Both the position numbers and the translations under genes were made by a program. From Bacteroides zhangwenhongii (GTDB lineage Bacteria; Bacteroidota; Bacteroidia; Bacteroidales; Bacteroidaceae), in contig NZ_CP059856.1 in the NCBI RefSeq assembly GCF_009193325.2, positions 3,286,001 to 3,350,000 of the forward strand: 64,000 bases of DNA, in the 5' to 3' direction. Below are positions 7,847 through 14,928 of the stretch, one piece after another. The notes under the pieces were generated by a model that made no database searches, had not been told where the DNA came from, and worked only from the letters and a program-made list of their open reading frames with translations. Position 1 is the first letter of the stretch, and each line of letters opens with the position of its first letter.

Positions 7847-7900
7847 CAGAATTTCTGAATTATCAAAGTTAAATTCAGAATATTTGGAATCAAATTTCAG
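7847..7900. promoter_or_regulatory. Operator cluster with TTCTGAAT / ATTCAGAA half-sites
   Basis: The intergenic region between the Ner-like and repressor genes contains a perfect 11-bp palindrome CAGAATTTCTG (7847-7857), an inverted pair TTCTGAAT (7853-7860) and ATTCAGAA (7873-7880) separated by 12 bp, and a further TTTCAG (7895-7900). The pair flanks the early promoter -7 box exactly. The same half-sites recur inside the repressor gene (8025-8039). These are the expected binding sites of the CI-like repressor; binding is inference. Confidence 0.65.
7864..7894 (-). promoter_or_regulatory. Early promoter of the prophage (consensus Bacteroides promoter)
   Basis: On the minus strand TTTG (7894-7891) is followed after 19 nt by TAACTTTG (7871-7864), the full Bacteroides -33/-7 consensus with ideal spacing. 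It would start a leftward transcript near base 7857, ahead of the Ner-like gene. The -7 box lies between the two arms of the operator inverted repeat, so repressor binding would block it. Confidence 0.7.
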
Positions 7901-7905
7901 ATAGC

Positions 7906-8421
7906 ATGGATAAAAACAGTATTAATGACCGCTTTATAGAAAGCGTAAACTATCTAATCAGCAACAAATTAGTAGCGAACAAGATAGATCTAGCAGAAAA
8001 CCTAGGGATAGGCAACACTAAACTTTCAGAAATTCTGAATAAAAGAATGAAAGCTGGAACAGATCTTATTGCATGCTTATGTTATAAGTACAGTATAAAT
8101 TCAGACTGGCTTCTTATAGGAAGAGGTTCTATGCTTCCAAATGAGCAAACACAACAATTAGAGCAAACACAATCTACGGATCAATCTCAGATTGTGCAAA
8201 TATTCGTGTCCCAACTTGAAAAAAAGGATAAAGAAATAAAAAGCCTAAACCAACAGATTGCCCAAATGTCCGAAGAACTAGGACACCTTCGTCCCCCAAC
8301 AGAGTATCGGAAAGATGATGAACAACTTAAACCTAAGGGTTTAGGAACTGCGAAGAATGTTTCTACAAAGAAACCTTCTTCGCCCAATGTAGACAATGTG
8401 ACCTCTGCCACTGCCCAATGA
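7906..8421 (+). CDS. CI-like prophage repressor
   Basis: A 171-residue protein. Residues 1-70 form a lambda-type HTH (VANKIDLAENLGIGNTKLSE, then INSDWLLIGRG), the usual pattern of Bacteroides phage repressors. After a Gln/Thr-rich linker comes a coiled coil (about 100-128, EKKDKEIKSLNQQIAQMSEEL) and a flexible tail ending TSATAQ. There is no S24/LexA peptidase domain, so RecA-induced self-cleavage is not expected; in Mu the repressor is instead controlled through its C-terminal tail and ClpXP, and the exposed tail here could serve likewise (inference). The coiled coil suggests dimers or tetramers. It is divergent from the early operon and has operator-like palindromes upstream and inside its own coding region. 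Confidence 0.85.
   Translation: MDKNSINDRFIESVNYLISNKLVANKIDLAENLGIGNTKLSEILNKRMKAGTDLIACLCYKYSINSDWLLIGRGSMLPNEQTQQLEQTQSTDQSQIVQIFVSQLEKKDKEIKSLNQQIAQMSEELGHLRPPTEYRKDDEQLKPKGLGTAKNVSTKKPSSPNVDNVTSATAQ
8025..8039. promoter_or_regulatory. Intragenic operator-like palindrome
   Basis: TTCAGAAATTCTGAA is a perfect 15-bp palindrome inside the repressor coding sequence (codons of LSEILN). Its arms are the same as the half-sites of the intergenic operator, 120 bp upstream. It may allow repressor looping or autoregulation. Confidence 0.5.
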
Positions 8422-8478
8422 AAAAAGATGTAATTGAATGTGGTAAAATCAATAACTAAATATATATATCCTTAAAAG

Positions 8479-8883
8479 ATGGAACTAAAAGAGTTTATAC
8501 GAGAAACATTGCTACAAATTACTCAAGGAGTACATGAAGCACAGCAAACAGTAAAAGAATATGGTGCGATAGTAAATCCTGCACAATACCAAAAAAGTAC
8601 AGATACACTTAATGCAAAAATAGATAATCAATATCGTCCTGTACAGAATGTCAACTTTGAGGTTGCGTTAACCTCATCCAATAGCGAAGGAAACAAAACG
8701 GGAATTGGCGTACTATTAGGTAGCTTTAATATTGGAACTAGTAATCATGAAGATTCCAAATTAATATCTGTTACTAATGTTCGCTTTTCCGTCCCATTAG
8801 TATTACCTTCTGATGATATTCAAGATAATGAAGATTTAATTCCGATATCCTATTCGCATTCTCGAAACAATTCTGCATGGTAA
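8479..8883 (+). CDS. Trypco2-like protein (trypsin-co-occurring domain family, by pattern)
   Basis: A 134-residue protein. The N-terminus is an amphipathic helix (LKEFIRETLLQITQGVHEAQ). The C-terminal half is a beta-sandwich-like pattern: VNFEVALTSS, then GIGVLLGSFNIGT, then VTNVRFSVPLVLP. This helix plus short beta domain ending in a P-terminated strand matches the layout of Trypco2 proteins, which are found beside trypsin-like proteases and in predicted conflict systems; the family link is from pattern memory. No protease gene is visible nearby. It lies 57 nt after the repressor on the same strand, so it may be made in the lysogen, as expected for an accessory or defence gene. Confidence 0.5.
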   Translation: MELKEFIRETLLQITQGVHEAQQTVKEYGAIVNPAQYQKSTDTLNAKIDNQYRPVQNVNFEVALTSSNSEGNKTGIGVLLGSFNIGTSNHEDSKLISVTNVRFSVPLVLPSDDIQDNEDLIPISYSHSRNNSAW

Positions 8884-8997
8884 TTAATAAAAATCTCCGC
8901 AATCACTTGTATCCCAAATAAAACGAGCTATTCGATATGCATCCTTAGGGGTATCCAAACGATCAGGAGTATAATTGGGGTTGGAAAGAAGTTTCAT
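8884..8997 (-). CDS. Possible 37-residue small ORF
   Basis: An ATG at 8995-8997 opens a 37-codon minus-strand frame (MKLLSNPNYTPDRLDTP, ending CGDFY) that stops at 8884-8886, immediately beside the stop of the convergent Trypco2-like gene. Composition is protein-like, and an AGAAG stretch lies upstream. There is no other support. It could be a small phage peptide or chance. Confidence 0.3.
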   Translation of the reverse strand: MKLLSNPNYTPDRLDTPKDAYRIARFIWDTSDCGDFY

Positions 8998-9172
8998 TAT
9001 GATTCTTCTTTTCAACCTAAATATGTACCACTTCTTTAAAAAGAACATAACTACTTATTTTGTTTAGTCCACACGCACTTTTTCACCGCTAAAGTACATA
9101 TAATTCCCAATATACAACTATAAATCAACAATTTATCTCATATTAGTATTGCAATAAACGGTCGCAATAATA

Positions 9173-9346
9173 GTATTATCCCCCTATTAAAACGCATAAA
9201 TACGGCAAAAAACGTATCAAAAAAGGTATTATCTATATTTCAACACGCAAAAAAAAGTCCTGAAAAGGTATCCCCAACTTTTAAAATACGATACCTATCG
9301 CACAAAATCTGGTATCCCCAACTGTATCCCCAATAGTATCCCCAAC
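9173..9346. repeat. Direct repeats resembling transposase end-binding sites
   Basis: Two ~23-bp sites share GTATTATC-N8-AANACGC (9173-9195 and 9226-9248). A third is diverged (GTATCCCC, then ATACG, 9268-9290). The outer end has three tandem 12-bp units of form nGTATCCCCAAy (9311-9322, 9323-9334, 9335-9346). Mu-type ends carry several transposase sites of about 22 bp, so this array next to the repressor side of the element is the best candidate for its left end. The terminal CA could be at 9344, but this is a guess. Confidence 0.5.
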
Positions 9347-9450
9347 TATGTTTTTAACAATTAAATTCCTACCGTGATATCCTCTCAGAACCTCTTTCTT
9401 AAACAACGATTTCATAGCTCTCAAACAGTTTTTCAAACAGCAAAAAGAAA

Positions 9451-9486
9451 TCGCCTACCTCGGCAGTACTATGCCGAAATAAGCGA
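9451..9486 (-). terminator. Terminator-like hairpin facing left
   Basis: TCGGCA / TGCCGA form a perfect inner stem, with TCGC / GCGA outside. On the minus strand it is followed by a T-rich tract (ATTTCTTTTT). It would end transcription coming from the small gene at 9933-10295 before it enters the prophage. Confidence 0.55.
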
Positions 9487-9932
9487 TATATAGAGGACTT
9501 TAGCCTTATGTATGGTAGTTTATGCCCCGATAATGCAAGCCGATTAACCAATAGTCAACCATTTGTCCTGTTTAAGCCATTCAAATGGTAGCCCAATGTA
9601 AACGCAATGTTAGTTATTGTAGCACGTCGTTTTGATTTATACATATAAGAGAATTTGCCCGAAACCTTTTATTCATCGGCAGTTCAATAAGTTTTCGAGG
9701 GCGCCGTAATCTACACATATCGTTCTGTGCCCCCTAAACGCCTCTCAAATCAACTGGTTAGGGATAAAACGAAATAAGAGTTAGGGTGAAACCAAACAAA
9801 CGGCGTTAAAAGCATTTCTCCTCCAGACTAAAAGATTCTCTATCTAAACATAATTTCTCCAGAATAGACTACTCTCTCTACGCAAGACCGGCATCTTATC
9901 CGTATAAAGCAAAAACAAATCGGATTTTCATC

Positions 9933-10295
9933 TTACAGCTCCTCAGAGATCCGCAAACTTACCAACTCAAGCCATTTAGCCAGACTAAGGTCAATACCGC
10001 TTTTCTGCAGAAAACGCAGGGAGGAGCGGAAATGCCTGATTGTCTTTTCTGGGTTTTCACCCATGATATAGGAAAGTTCGCCCCAAGCATAGTACAAACG
10101 GGAAATCTGGAGAACATCAACAAGAGTGAAGGATTCATCATCGGAAAAATCTATCAGACGACGAAGGATGTCGTGGGCACAGCACAGTTCGGATTCACTC
10201 AGATCACCGAGAGGCTTTTTCATTATGGGATGCTGCATCAGGCGGACAATATCGACTTTAAAATCTGCATTCATCACGTATTGTTTTGTACGCAT
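9933..10295 (-). CDS. Orphan hypothetical helical protein
   Basis: A 120-residue soluble protein, almost entirely helical (DFKVDIVRLMQHPIMKKPL, then SELCCAHDILRRLIDF, then ISRLYYAWGELSYIMG, then TIRHFRSSLRFLQKSG). The last two helices have a TPR-like spacing. There is no signal peptide or catalytic motif, and I do not recognise the family. It is isolated between the prophage end and a 1.2-kb gene-free region, and may be a remnant of an older mobile element. A start at the internal Met (residue 8) is also possible. Confidence 0.55.
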   Translation of the reverse strand: MRTKQYVMNADFKVDIVRLMQHPIMKKPLGDLSESELCCAHDILRRLIDFSDDESFTLVDVLQISRLYYAWGELSYIMGENPEKTIRHFRSSLRFLQKSGIDLSLAKWLELVSLRISEEL

Positions 10296-11494
10296 CAGTT
10301 CCCGATGGTGCGAGGGTTCATTAAAAAAGAGAGCGCAGGAACTATCTGCTTATGCCAATCATAGGTATCCGCTAAGACCCCTCCACGACATAAGTGATAG
10401 TCCCACGCTCAATTGGACATATAACAAGGTTATACATACAATGTTGCGTGAGACCTGTCACTCATTGTCATTCGTGGATAAAAAATTAGCGGATTTTTAT
10501 GATTGAATGCAACAAATAACCGTTCTCGATAAAAAACAAAACAAAGCTCCTTTCAACGCACGAAAGTATGCTACGACAAAAGTAGCTATAAATTTCTATT
10601 AAACAAGTAATACAGAGAAAAAATAATCCGCCCGGAGAACTTATACACAGATATTTTTCACACTTTCCTCTATCACCTATCACCGGCAATCATGAACACC
10701 CCTGTTCATCGGGGTTTAAGGCATGGTGACAGGTTGTCCGCAACCTATCACCGCATCTGTCACCTATCACCCGCCTATCACCGGACGGCAGATGATGGGT
10801 AAGAAGCATAAACAGTAGATACTCAATACATTAACGACCTAAATACAGGATATAAATAAACAATATATAGGATATTAATAACTCATATATGGGATATTAA
10901 CAACCTACGTATAGGATGTCAGTACTCAACACATAGGCTATTAATGACTGAGAAGACAGGTAGTAATGACTGAAAAGCAAGTATCAAGAGCCGAAAGAGA
11001 GTACAAGAACAGACAGTTTCAAGTAACAGAAAATGTTGTTTCACCACAGGAAACTAGAAGTTCAAGCAAATGAAACTAAAGGTTCAAGCAGGGGAAACTA
11101 AAGTTTCATACGCAGGAAACAATTGGCGAAAAGCAGGATGGCAAGGAAAAGTGTGTAAGGATAAGTAAAGCAAGGCATAAGGATGAGCGAGGGAAAGGTG
11201 TAGGATACACCGCATCTGCAACCATCCTACACCACTATCCTACACACCATTAATATACTAGTATTCAACAACATAAGGTGCGGTTGGTGTAGGATGGCAG
11301 ATGATTTATCTATTCAAACTCATAGGGAGGAGAATACAATGTATTATTTGATACATTAACGCCGTTTTATCAATATAGAAATAACCATCCTAACGAATCT
11401 TCTCAAAGTTCTGAATGCCGATCGGACAAATTTTATTGCTCATACTCTCTTCTTTATGATAACAAAGATACCTTTCTTACAAAGATAGGAATTT
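10296..11494. other. 1.2-kb gene-free region with repeats
   Basis: No supported gene. Contents: a short inverted repeat ACCCC / GGGGT (about 10697-10714); a module rich in TATCACC words (10670-10800); the degenerate 22-bp tandem array (10832-11205); and a second module rich in GGTGTAGGAT and its complement (11196-11310). The two modules share ACCGCATCTG (10750-10759 and 11209-11218) and GGCAGATGAT (10787-10796 and 11296-11305). Confidence 0.75.
10832..11205. repeat. Degenerate 22-bp tandem array, about 17 units
   Basis: Reading in steps of 22 bases from 10832, successive units align. Early units have the form taA-gACt..., then ATAGGATAT (10832-10941). The middle units are variants around TAATGACTGA (10942-10985). 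Late units are GAAACTA-AGTTCAAGCA-GG (11050-11117). The last units end in AAGGA or TAGGA (11140-11205). The period is kept while the sequence drifts. As 22 is not a multiple of three, this is not a coding repeat. There are no constant repeat/unique spacer pairs, so it is not a CRISPR array. Confidence 0.7.
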
Positions 11495-12493
11495 TTATAA
11501 TATTCGTTCAATCTCTTGCAGTTCTTCTTCTGCAAACTCCAAATGCTCCAATGTTTTCAGATTGTCCGCCAACTGCTTTACGGAACTTGCTCCTACAATC
11601 ACCGATGTCATTCGTTCATCTTTCAGTACCCATGCCAAAGCCATTTCCGCCAAAGTCTGTCCACGACGACGGGCAATCTCATTCAATTGCCGGGCGGCTT
11701 CTACTTTTTCGGGAGTTACTTGCGAACGCTGGAGGAAGCCGGAAGAACGTGCAGCACGGGAACCTTCCGGAATGCCGTTCAGGTATTTATCTGTCAACAA
11801 TCCTTGCGCCAAAGGAGAAAAAGCGATGAAACCAGAACCATATTCCGCCGCCAAAGGAAGTGATTCAGCCTCCACCGCACGGTCGAACATACTATACCGG
11901 TATTGGCTGATAAGACAAGGGACACCGGCTTTTGCCATCATCTCATAGGCGATACGGGCTTGTTCGGGGGGATATTTAGAGATTCCTATATACAGCGCTT
12001 TCCCTTGCTTCACAATGTCAATCAATGTCCGGACGGTTTCTTCTATCGGAGTCACTCCGTCATAACGGTGACTATAAAAGATGTCAAAATACTCCAAACC
12101 TGTCCGACGGAGACTTTGGTCAATGCTCGCCATCAGATTTTTACGGGAGCTGTTGCCGCCATAAGGTCCCGCCCACATTTCATGTCCGGCCTTGGAAGAG
12201 ATAATCATCTCATCCCGATAACCACGAAAGTTCTCTTGCAGAATCCTGCCGAAATTGGATTCCGCACTTCCGGGAACAGGACCGTAATTGTTTGCCAAAT
12301 CAAAATGAGTGATTCCATGATCAAAAGCAAACTTAATCATGTCGGTCGCTACCTCGAAACTGTCCACACTGCCGAAATTATGCCACAATCCCAAAGAGAT
12401 AAGAGGAAGTTGCAGACCACTTTTGCCGCAATATTTATAAGGCATCCGTTCGTAACGGTCGGCAACAGGCTGATAATTGAGAGAATTTTCCAT
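11495..12493 (-). CDS. yghZ: Aldo/keto reductase, YghZ (L-glyceraldehyde 3-phosphate reductase) family
   Basis: A 332-residue TIM-barrel NADPH-dependent reductase. The catalytic tetrad is visible: Asp65 and Tyr70 (HFDLANNYG), Lys101 (SSKAG) and His142 (FYSHRYD). The segment from YKYCGKSGLQLPLISLGLW onward follows E. coli YghZ closely, including the GPYG and MASIDQSL-RTGLEY-D blocks. Members reduce L-glyceraldehyde 3-phosphate and methylglyoxal-like aldehydes, so a cytoplasmic detoxifying role is likely. The C-terminus ends shortly after the NADP-binding VIVGAS block, so it is about 14 residues shorter than the E. coli enzyme. It is a single gene, 43 nt downstream of the MBOAT gene on the same strand, possibly cotranscribed. 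Confidence 0.92.
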   Translation of the reverse strand: MENSLNYQPVADRYERMPYKYCGKSGLQLPLISLGLWHNFGSVDSFEVATDMIKFAFDHGITHFDLANNYGPVPGSAESNFGRILQENFRGYRDEMIISSKAGHEMWAGPYGGNSSRKNLMASIDQSLRRTGLEYFDIFYSHRYDGVTPIEETVRTLIDIVKQGKALYIGISKYPPEQARIAYEMMAKAGVPCLISQYRYSMFDRAVEAESLPLAAEYGSGFIAFSPLAQGLLTDKYLNGIPEGSRAARSSGFLQRSQVTPEKVEAARQLNEIARRRGQTLAEMALAWVLKDERMTSVIVGASSVKQLADNLKTLEHLEFAEEELQEIERIL

Positions 12494-12536
12494 AAGGCGA
12501 TATTTTTATAGGTTTCAATTAGAACTATAGCCGGAA

Positions 12537-14024
12537 TTAGAACTGAAAATAAATGAACGGTTGTATTTCCGAACTCTTCATTTGAATAACAAGATAAATC
12601 AAAGCCACCATCAACACAGCTTTGCCTGCGAACGGCAGGCGAATCACTCCCCGGCAAACTGCATTTTCCCAGCTATCGGGAGCAAAATGAAGCAGGAAGC
12701 CAAGCAGCATTAGCGCGAATACTTTCCAATAGCCTTCAAGTAACTGAGGGAACAGTTGGGGACGGAAAGTCGTAAATATCTGCCCCAGCATATCCATCGA
12801 ATTCTGAAAATCGGCGTTACGGAAGAATATCCAGCAGAAACAGACAAAGTGGAAGGTAATGATAATGCCAAACACACGTCGCCAACCGTAACTTTGTTCT
12901 CCTTTCCTCCGTCCGGTTATCGTCATCCAAATTTTATGCATCGCCAGTGCAACACCGTGAAATGTGCCCCAAAGAACAAAATTCCAGGAAGCTCCATGCC
13001 ACAACCCTCCCAAAAACATGGTAATAATAAGGTTCAGATATTGCCGGATCTTCCCTTTCCGGTTTCCACCCAAAGAGATGTATAAGTAATCTTTCAGCCA
13101 ACTGGACAAAGAGATATGCCAACGACGCCAGAATTCGGTGATGGAGGCCGACTTGTAAGGAGAATTAAAGTTAAGGTTGAAGTGGAAGCCCAATAACAGT
13201 GCGATGCCGATAGCCATATCACTATATCCGGAAAAGTCGCAATAAATCTGCAAGGCATAGCCGTACACTCCCATCAGATTCTCAACACCCGAATAGAGCG
13301 TCGGATTTTCAAAAATACGCTCTACGAAGTTAATACTGATATAATCGGAAATAATGGCTTTCTTGAACAGGCCGGAAAGAATCAGAAAGATACCCCGTCC
13401 GAACATCTCCTGCGAGACAAAAAGAGGTTTCCTGATTTGCGGAATAAAATCGCGGGCACGGACAATAGGACCTGCCACCAACTGCGGGAAGAATGATACG
13501 TAAAAGGCATAATCGAGCAGACTCGTCAGCGGCTGGATTTCTTTCCGGTAGACGTCGATGGTATAGCTCAGCGACTGGAACGTGAAGAAAGAGATACCGA
13601 CCGGCAGGAATATATCAAGGGCCGTGAACTCTCCCCCCATCAGGGACGCGATGACACCTCCCAAGAAATTGGTATATTTAAAGTAAGCCAGAAGTCCCAA
13701 GTTGACACCCAGACTCAAGGTGACCAGCCCTTTGCGTTTCCAATATCCTTCGGTGCGGTACATCAGTTGCGCCAACAGAAAGTCGCAAACCGTGACAATG
13801 GCAAGCAGGAAAAAGTAAGTACCGCTACTTTTATAGTAGAAGTAATAAGAAAAAAGGGTGACAAACAAGATACGGGCTGTATATTTATGTTGCAACAATA
13901 CGTACACCACCATAAAAGCGGCAAACAGCCAAAGAAAGATACCACTACTGAATATCATCGGTGCCTGCGGATCGTAGGTAAACACCTCTTTTAATCTACT
14001 GAAATCTATATCAATGGGAAACAT
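12537..14024 (-). CDS. MBOAT-family membrane O-acyltransferase (AlgI/DltB-like)
   Basis: About 495 residues with some 11-12 membrane segments. The family hallmark LGGLWHGASW contains the catalytic His at about residue 343, and the ITEFWRRWHISLSSWLKDY-type block precedes it. Enzymes of this family pass acyl groups across the inner membrane to SGNH partners that acylate alginate, teichoic acid, peptidoglycan or other glycans. The ATG at 14022-14024 (MFPIDIDFSRL) is chosen because it overlaps the previous stop by only 14 nt and gives a normal N-terminus; an in-frame ATG at 14102 would add 26 unlikely residues. It lies downstream of two SGNH genes, so the acetyl acceptor is probably handled by them. 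Confidence 0.9.
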   Translation of the reverse strand: MFPIDIDFSRLKEVFTYDPQAPMIFSSGIFLWLFAAFMVVYVLLQHKYTARILFVTLFSYYFYYKSSGTYFFLLAIVTVCDFLLAQLMYRTEGYWKRKGLVTLSLGVNLGLLAYFKYTNFLGGVIASLMGGEFTALDIFLPVGISFFTFQSLSYTIDVYRKEIQPLTSLLDYAFYVSFFPQLVAGPIVRARDFIPQIRKPLFVSQEMFGRGIFLILSGLFKKAIISDYISINFVERIFENPTLYSGVENLMGVYGYALQIYCDFSGYSDMAIGIALLLGFHFNLNFNSPYKSASITEFWRRWHISLSSWLKDYLYISLGGNRKGKIRQYLNLIITMFLGGLWHGASWNFVLWGTFHGVALAMHKIWMTITGRRKGEQSYGWRRVFGIIITFHFVCFCWIFFRNADFQNSMDMLGQIFTTFRPQLFPQLLEGYWKVFALMLLGFLLHFAPDSWENAVCRGVIRLPFAGKAVLMVALIYLVIQMKSSEIQPFIYFQF

Positions 14025-14928
14025 AATCGTTGTATGCTTTGATAAGGGCTTGGTATAATAAATTTCCTTGCAGGATATATCCTTCGGGAAGATAATGCAC
14101 ATGATCGGGACGCATCAGCTTCGCTTCCGTCCAGTTCTTACAGGCACGTTTTTTGCCGCCGACTACCTCATACATATCCCACACCAGCAGACGATGGTCT
14201 CCGGCATAGCGGCGAATGGTTTCCACCGCAGTCGCCGTGCGGGGATTGACGGCATACGTACGTCTCCGCCTTCTTTGACGGAAACTTTCATACGAACCGG
14301 GCGGAGTAGTCAGCAGGATAGGCACATCAGGGAGTGCGGCACGCAGGAGTCTGACAAGTTCATCCATCTGGTTGTAATGCACATTACTATTGTAACGCCG
14401 GTTATGACTCTCATTGGTTCCGAAAGAGAGAATCAGCAATTCGGGTTTGAGCGCCGCTATCTCGGCGATGCGGTCGGGATGGGTGAAAGTAAGGCAAGTG
14501 GCGCCGTTCACTCCTTTATCTATATAGGAAACAGCACCGAAGGTTTCGGCCAGCCGCATACCGGTGGTTTGAGGATAGATATGCCCCCGAATATGGCTGT
14601 CGCCAATATGTACGATACGCACCGTATCTTCGGACAGTCCCGCACGTACTTGACGGAGTCGTTCGAGCACAGGTGTCAGCAGGGCAATACTGTCGATAAT
14701 TTCATTTCGCCCGGTTTCACGGAAAGCGGACGGGAAGGAAGTCTGCACAGGGATGGTATCATTCGCCCAAATCATTTCCCGCAAAGGTTTGACGCCTTTC
14801 TGCACCTTGTTCAATGGAGGACAAACGGGGATACGGTCTTGCGCCATCATCCTCGAAAGAGAACAAGGAGCAAACAAAATGCCTGCCAGAACAAGCACAA
14901 AGAAGGACAACAGACTATTCTTTCTCAT
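14011..14928 (-). CDS. Secreted SGNH/GDSL hydrolase-like protein (acetyltransferase partner)
   Basis: About 305 residues from the ATG at 14926-14928. The N-terminus (MRKNSLLSFFVLVLAGILF) is a signal peptide or anchor. Block I GDSH (Ser at about residue 111), the FGTNESHN block and the C-terminal DHVHY block supply the Ser, Asn and Asp-His of an SGNH fold. In acylation systems such as AlgX/AlgJ, PatB and DltD this fold transfers or hydrolyses acetyl groups in the periplasm. A start at 14961 would add 11 residues overlapping the previous gene more deeply. It overlaps its upstream and downstream neighbours by 14 nt each, so the three genes form one operon. Confidence 0.85.
   Translation of the reverse strand: MRKNSLLSFFVLVLAGILFAPCSLSRMMAQDRIPVCPPLNKVQKGVKPLREMIWANDTIPVQTSFPSAFRETGRNEIIDSIALLTPVLERLRQVRAGLSEDTVRIVHIGDSHIRGHIYPQTTGMRLAETFGAVSYIDKGVNGATCLTFTHPDRIAEIAALKPELLILSFGTNESHNRRYNSNVHYNQMDELVRLLRAALPDVPILLTTPPGSYESFRQRRRRRTYAVNPRTATAVETIRRYAGDHRLLVWDMYEVVGGKKRACKNWTEAKLMRPDHVHYLPEGYILQGNLLYQALIKAYNDYVSH

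Larger units (their letters stand above)
1..9346 (-). mobile_element. Left portion of a Mu-like transposable prophage
   Basis: The gene order mirrors phage Mu. An outward-facing repressor (7906-8421) is divergent from a leftward early operon that begins with a Ner-sized HTH protein and goes on to a DDE transposase (3588-5681), a MuB-like AAA ATPase (2643-3536), a GemA-like protein and a DUF3164 protein. The element runs off the left edge, so its late genes and right end are not visible. The right limit is placed just beyond a cluster of direct repeats (9173-9346) that resemble transposase-binding sites. It should lie left of a host-oriented terminator hairpin at 9451-9486. No target-site duplication can be read without the other end. 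Kinship to the Bacteroides Hankyphage group is inference from layout. Confidence 0.85.
8998..9932. other. Gene-free stretch holding the presumed prophage left end
   Basis: No convincing coding region is present. The stretch is AT-rich and contains the direct repeats at 9173-9346, the terminator-like hairpin at 9451-9486, and a weaker inverted repeat ACCATTTG / CAAATGGT at 9558-9589. The phage-host junction is expected between about 9346 and 9450. Confidence 0.6.

Noticed and set aside
9558..9589. Inverted repeat ACCATTTG / CAAATGGT as an attachment site
   Set aside because: An 8-bp stem with a 16-nt loop is common by chance in AT-rich DNA; no integrase is nearby.
10486..10689. Minus-strand 67-codon ORF
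   Set aside because: Cys/Phe/Ile-rich composition, no leader features, runs through TATCACC repeat words; likely chance.
10832..11205. CRISPR array
   Set aside because: Units are contiguous and all degenerate at 22 bp; there is no constant repeat alternating with unique spacers and no cas gene nearby.
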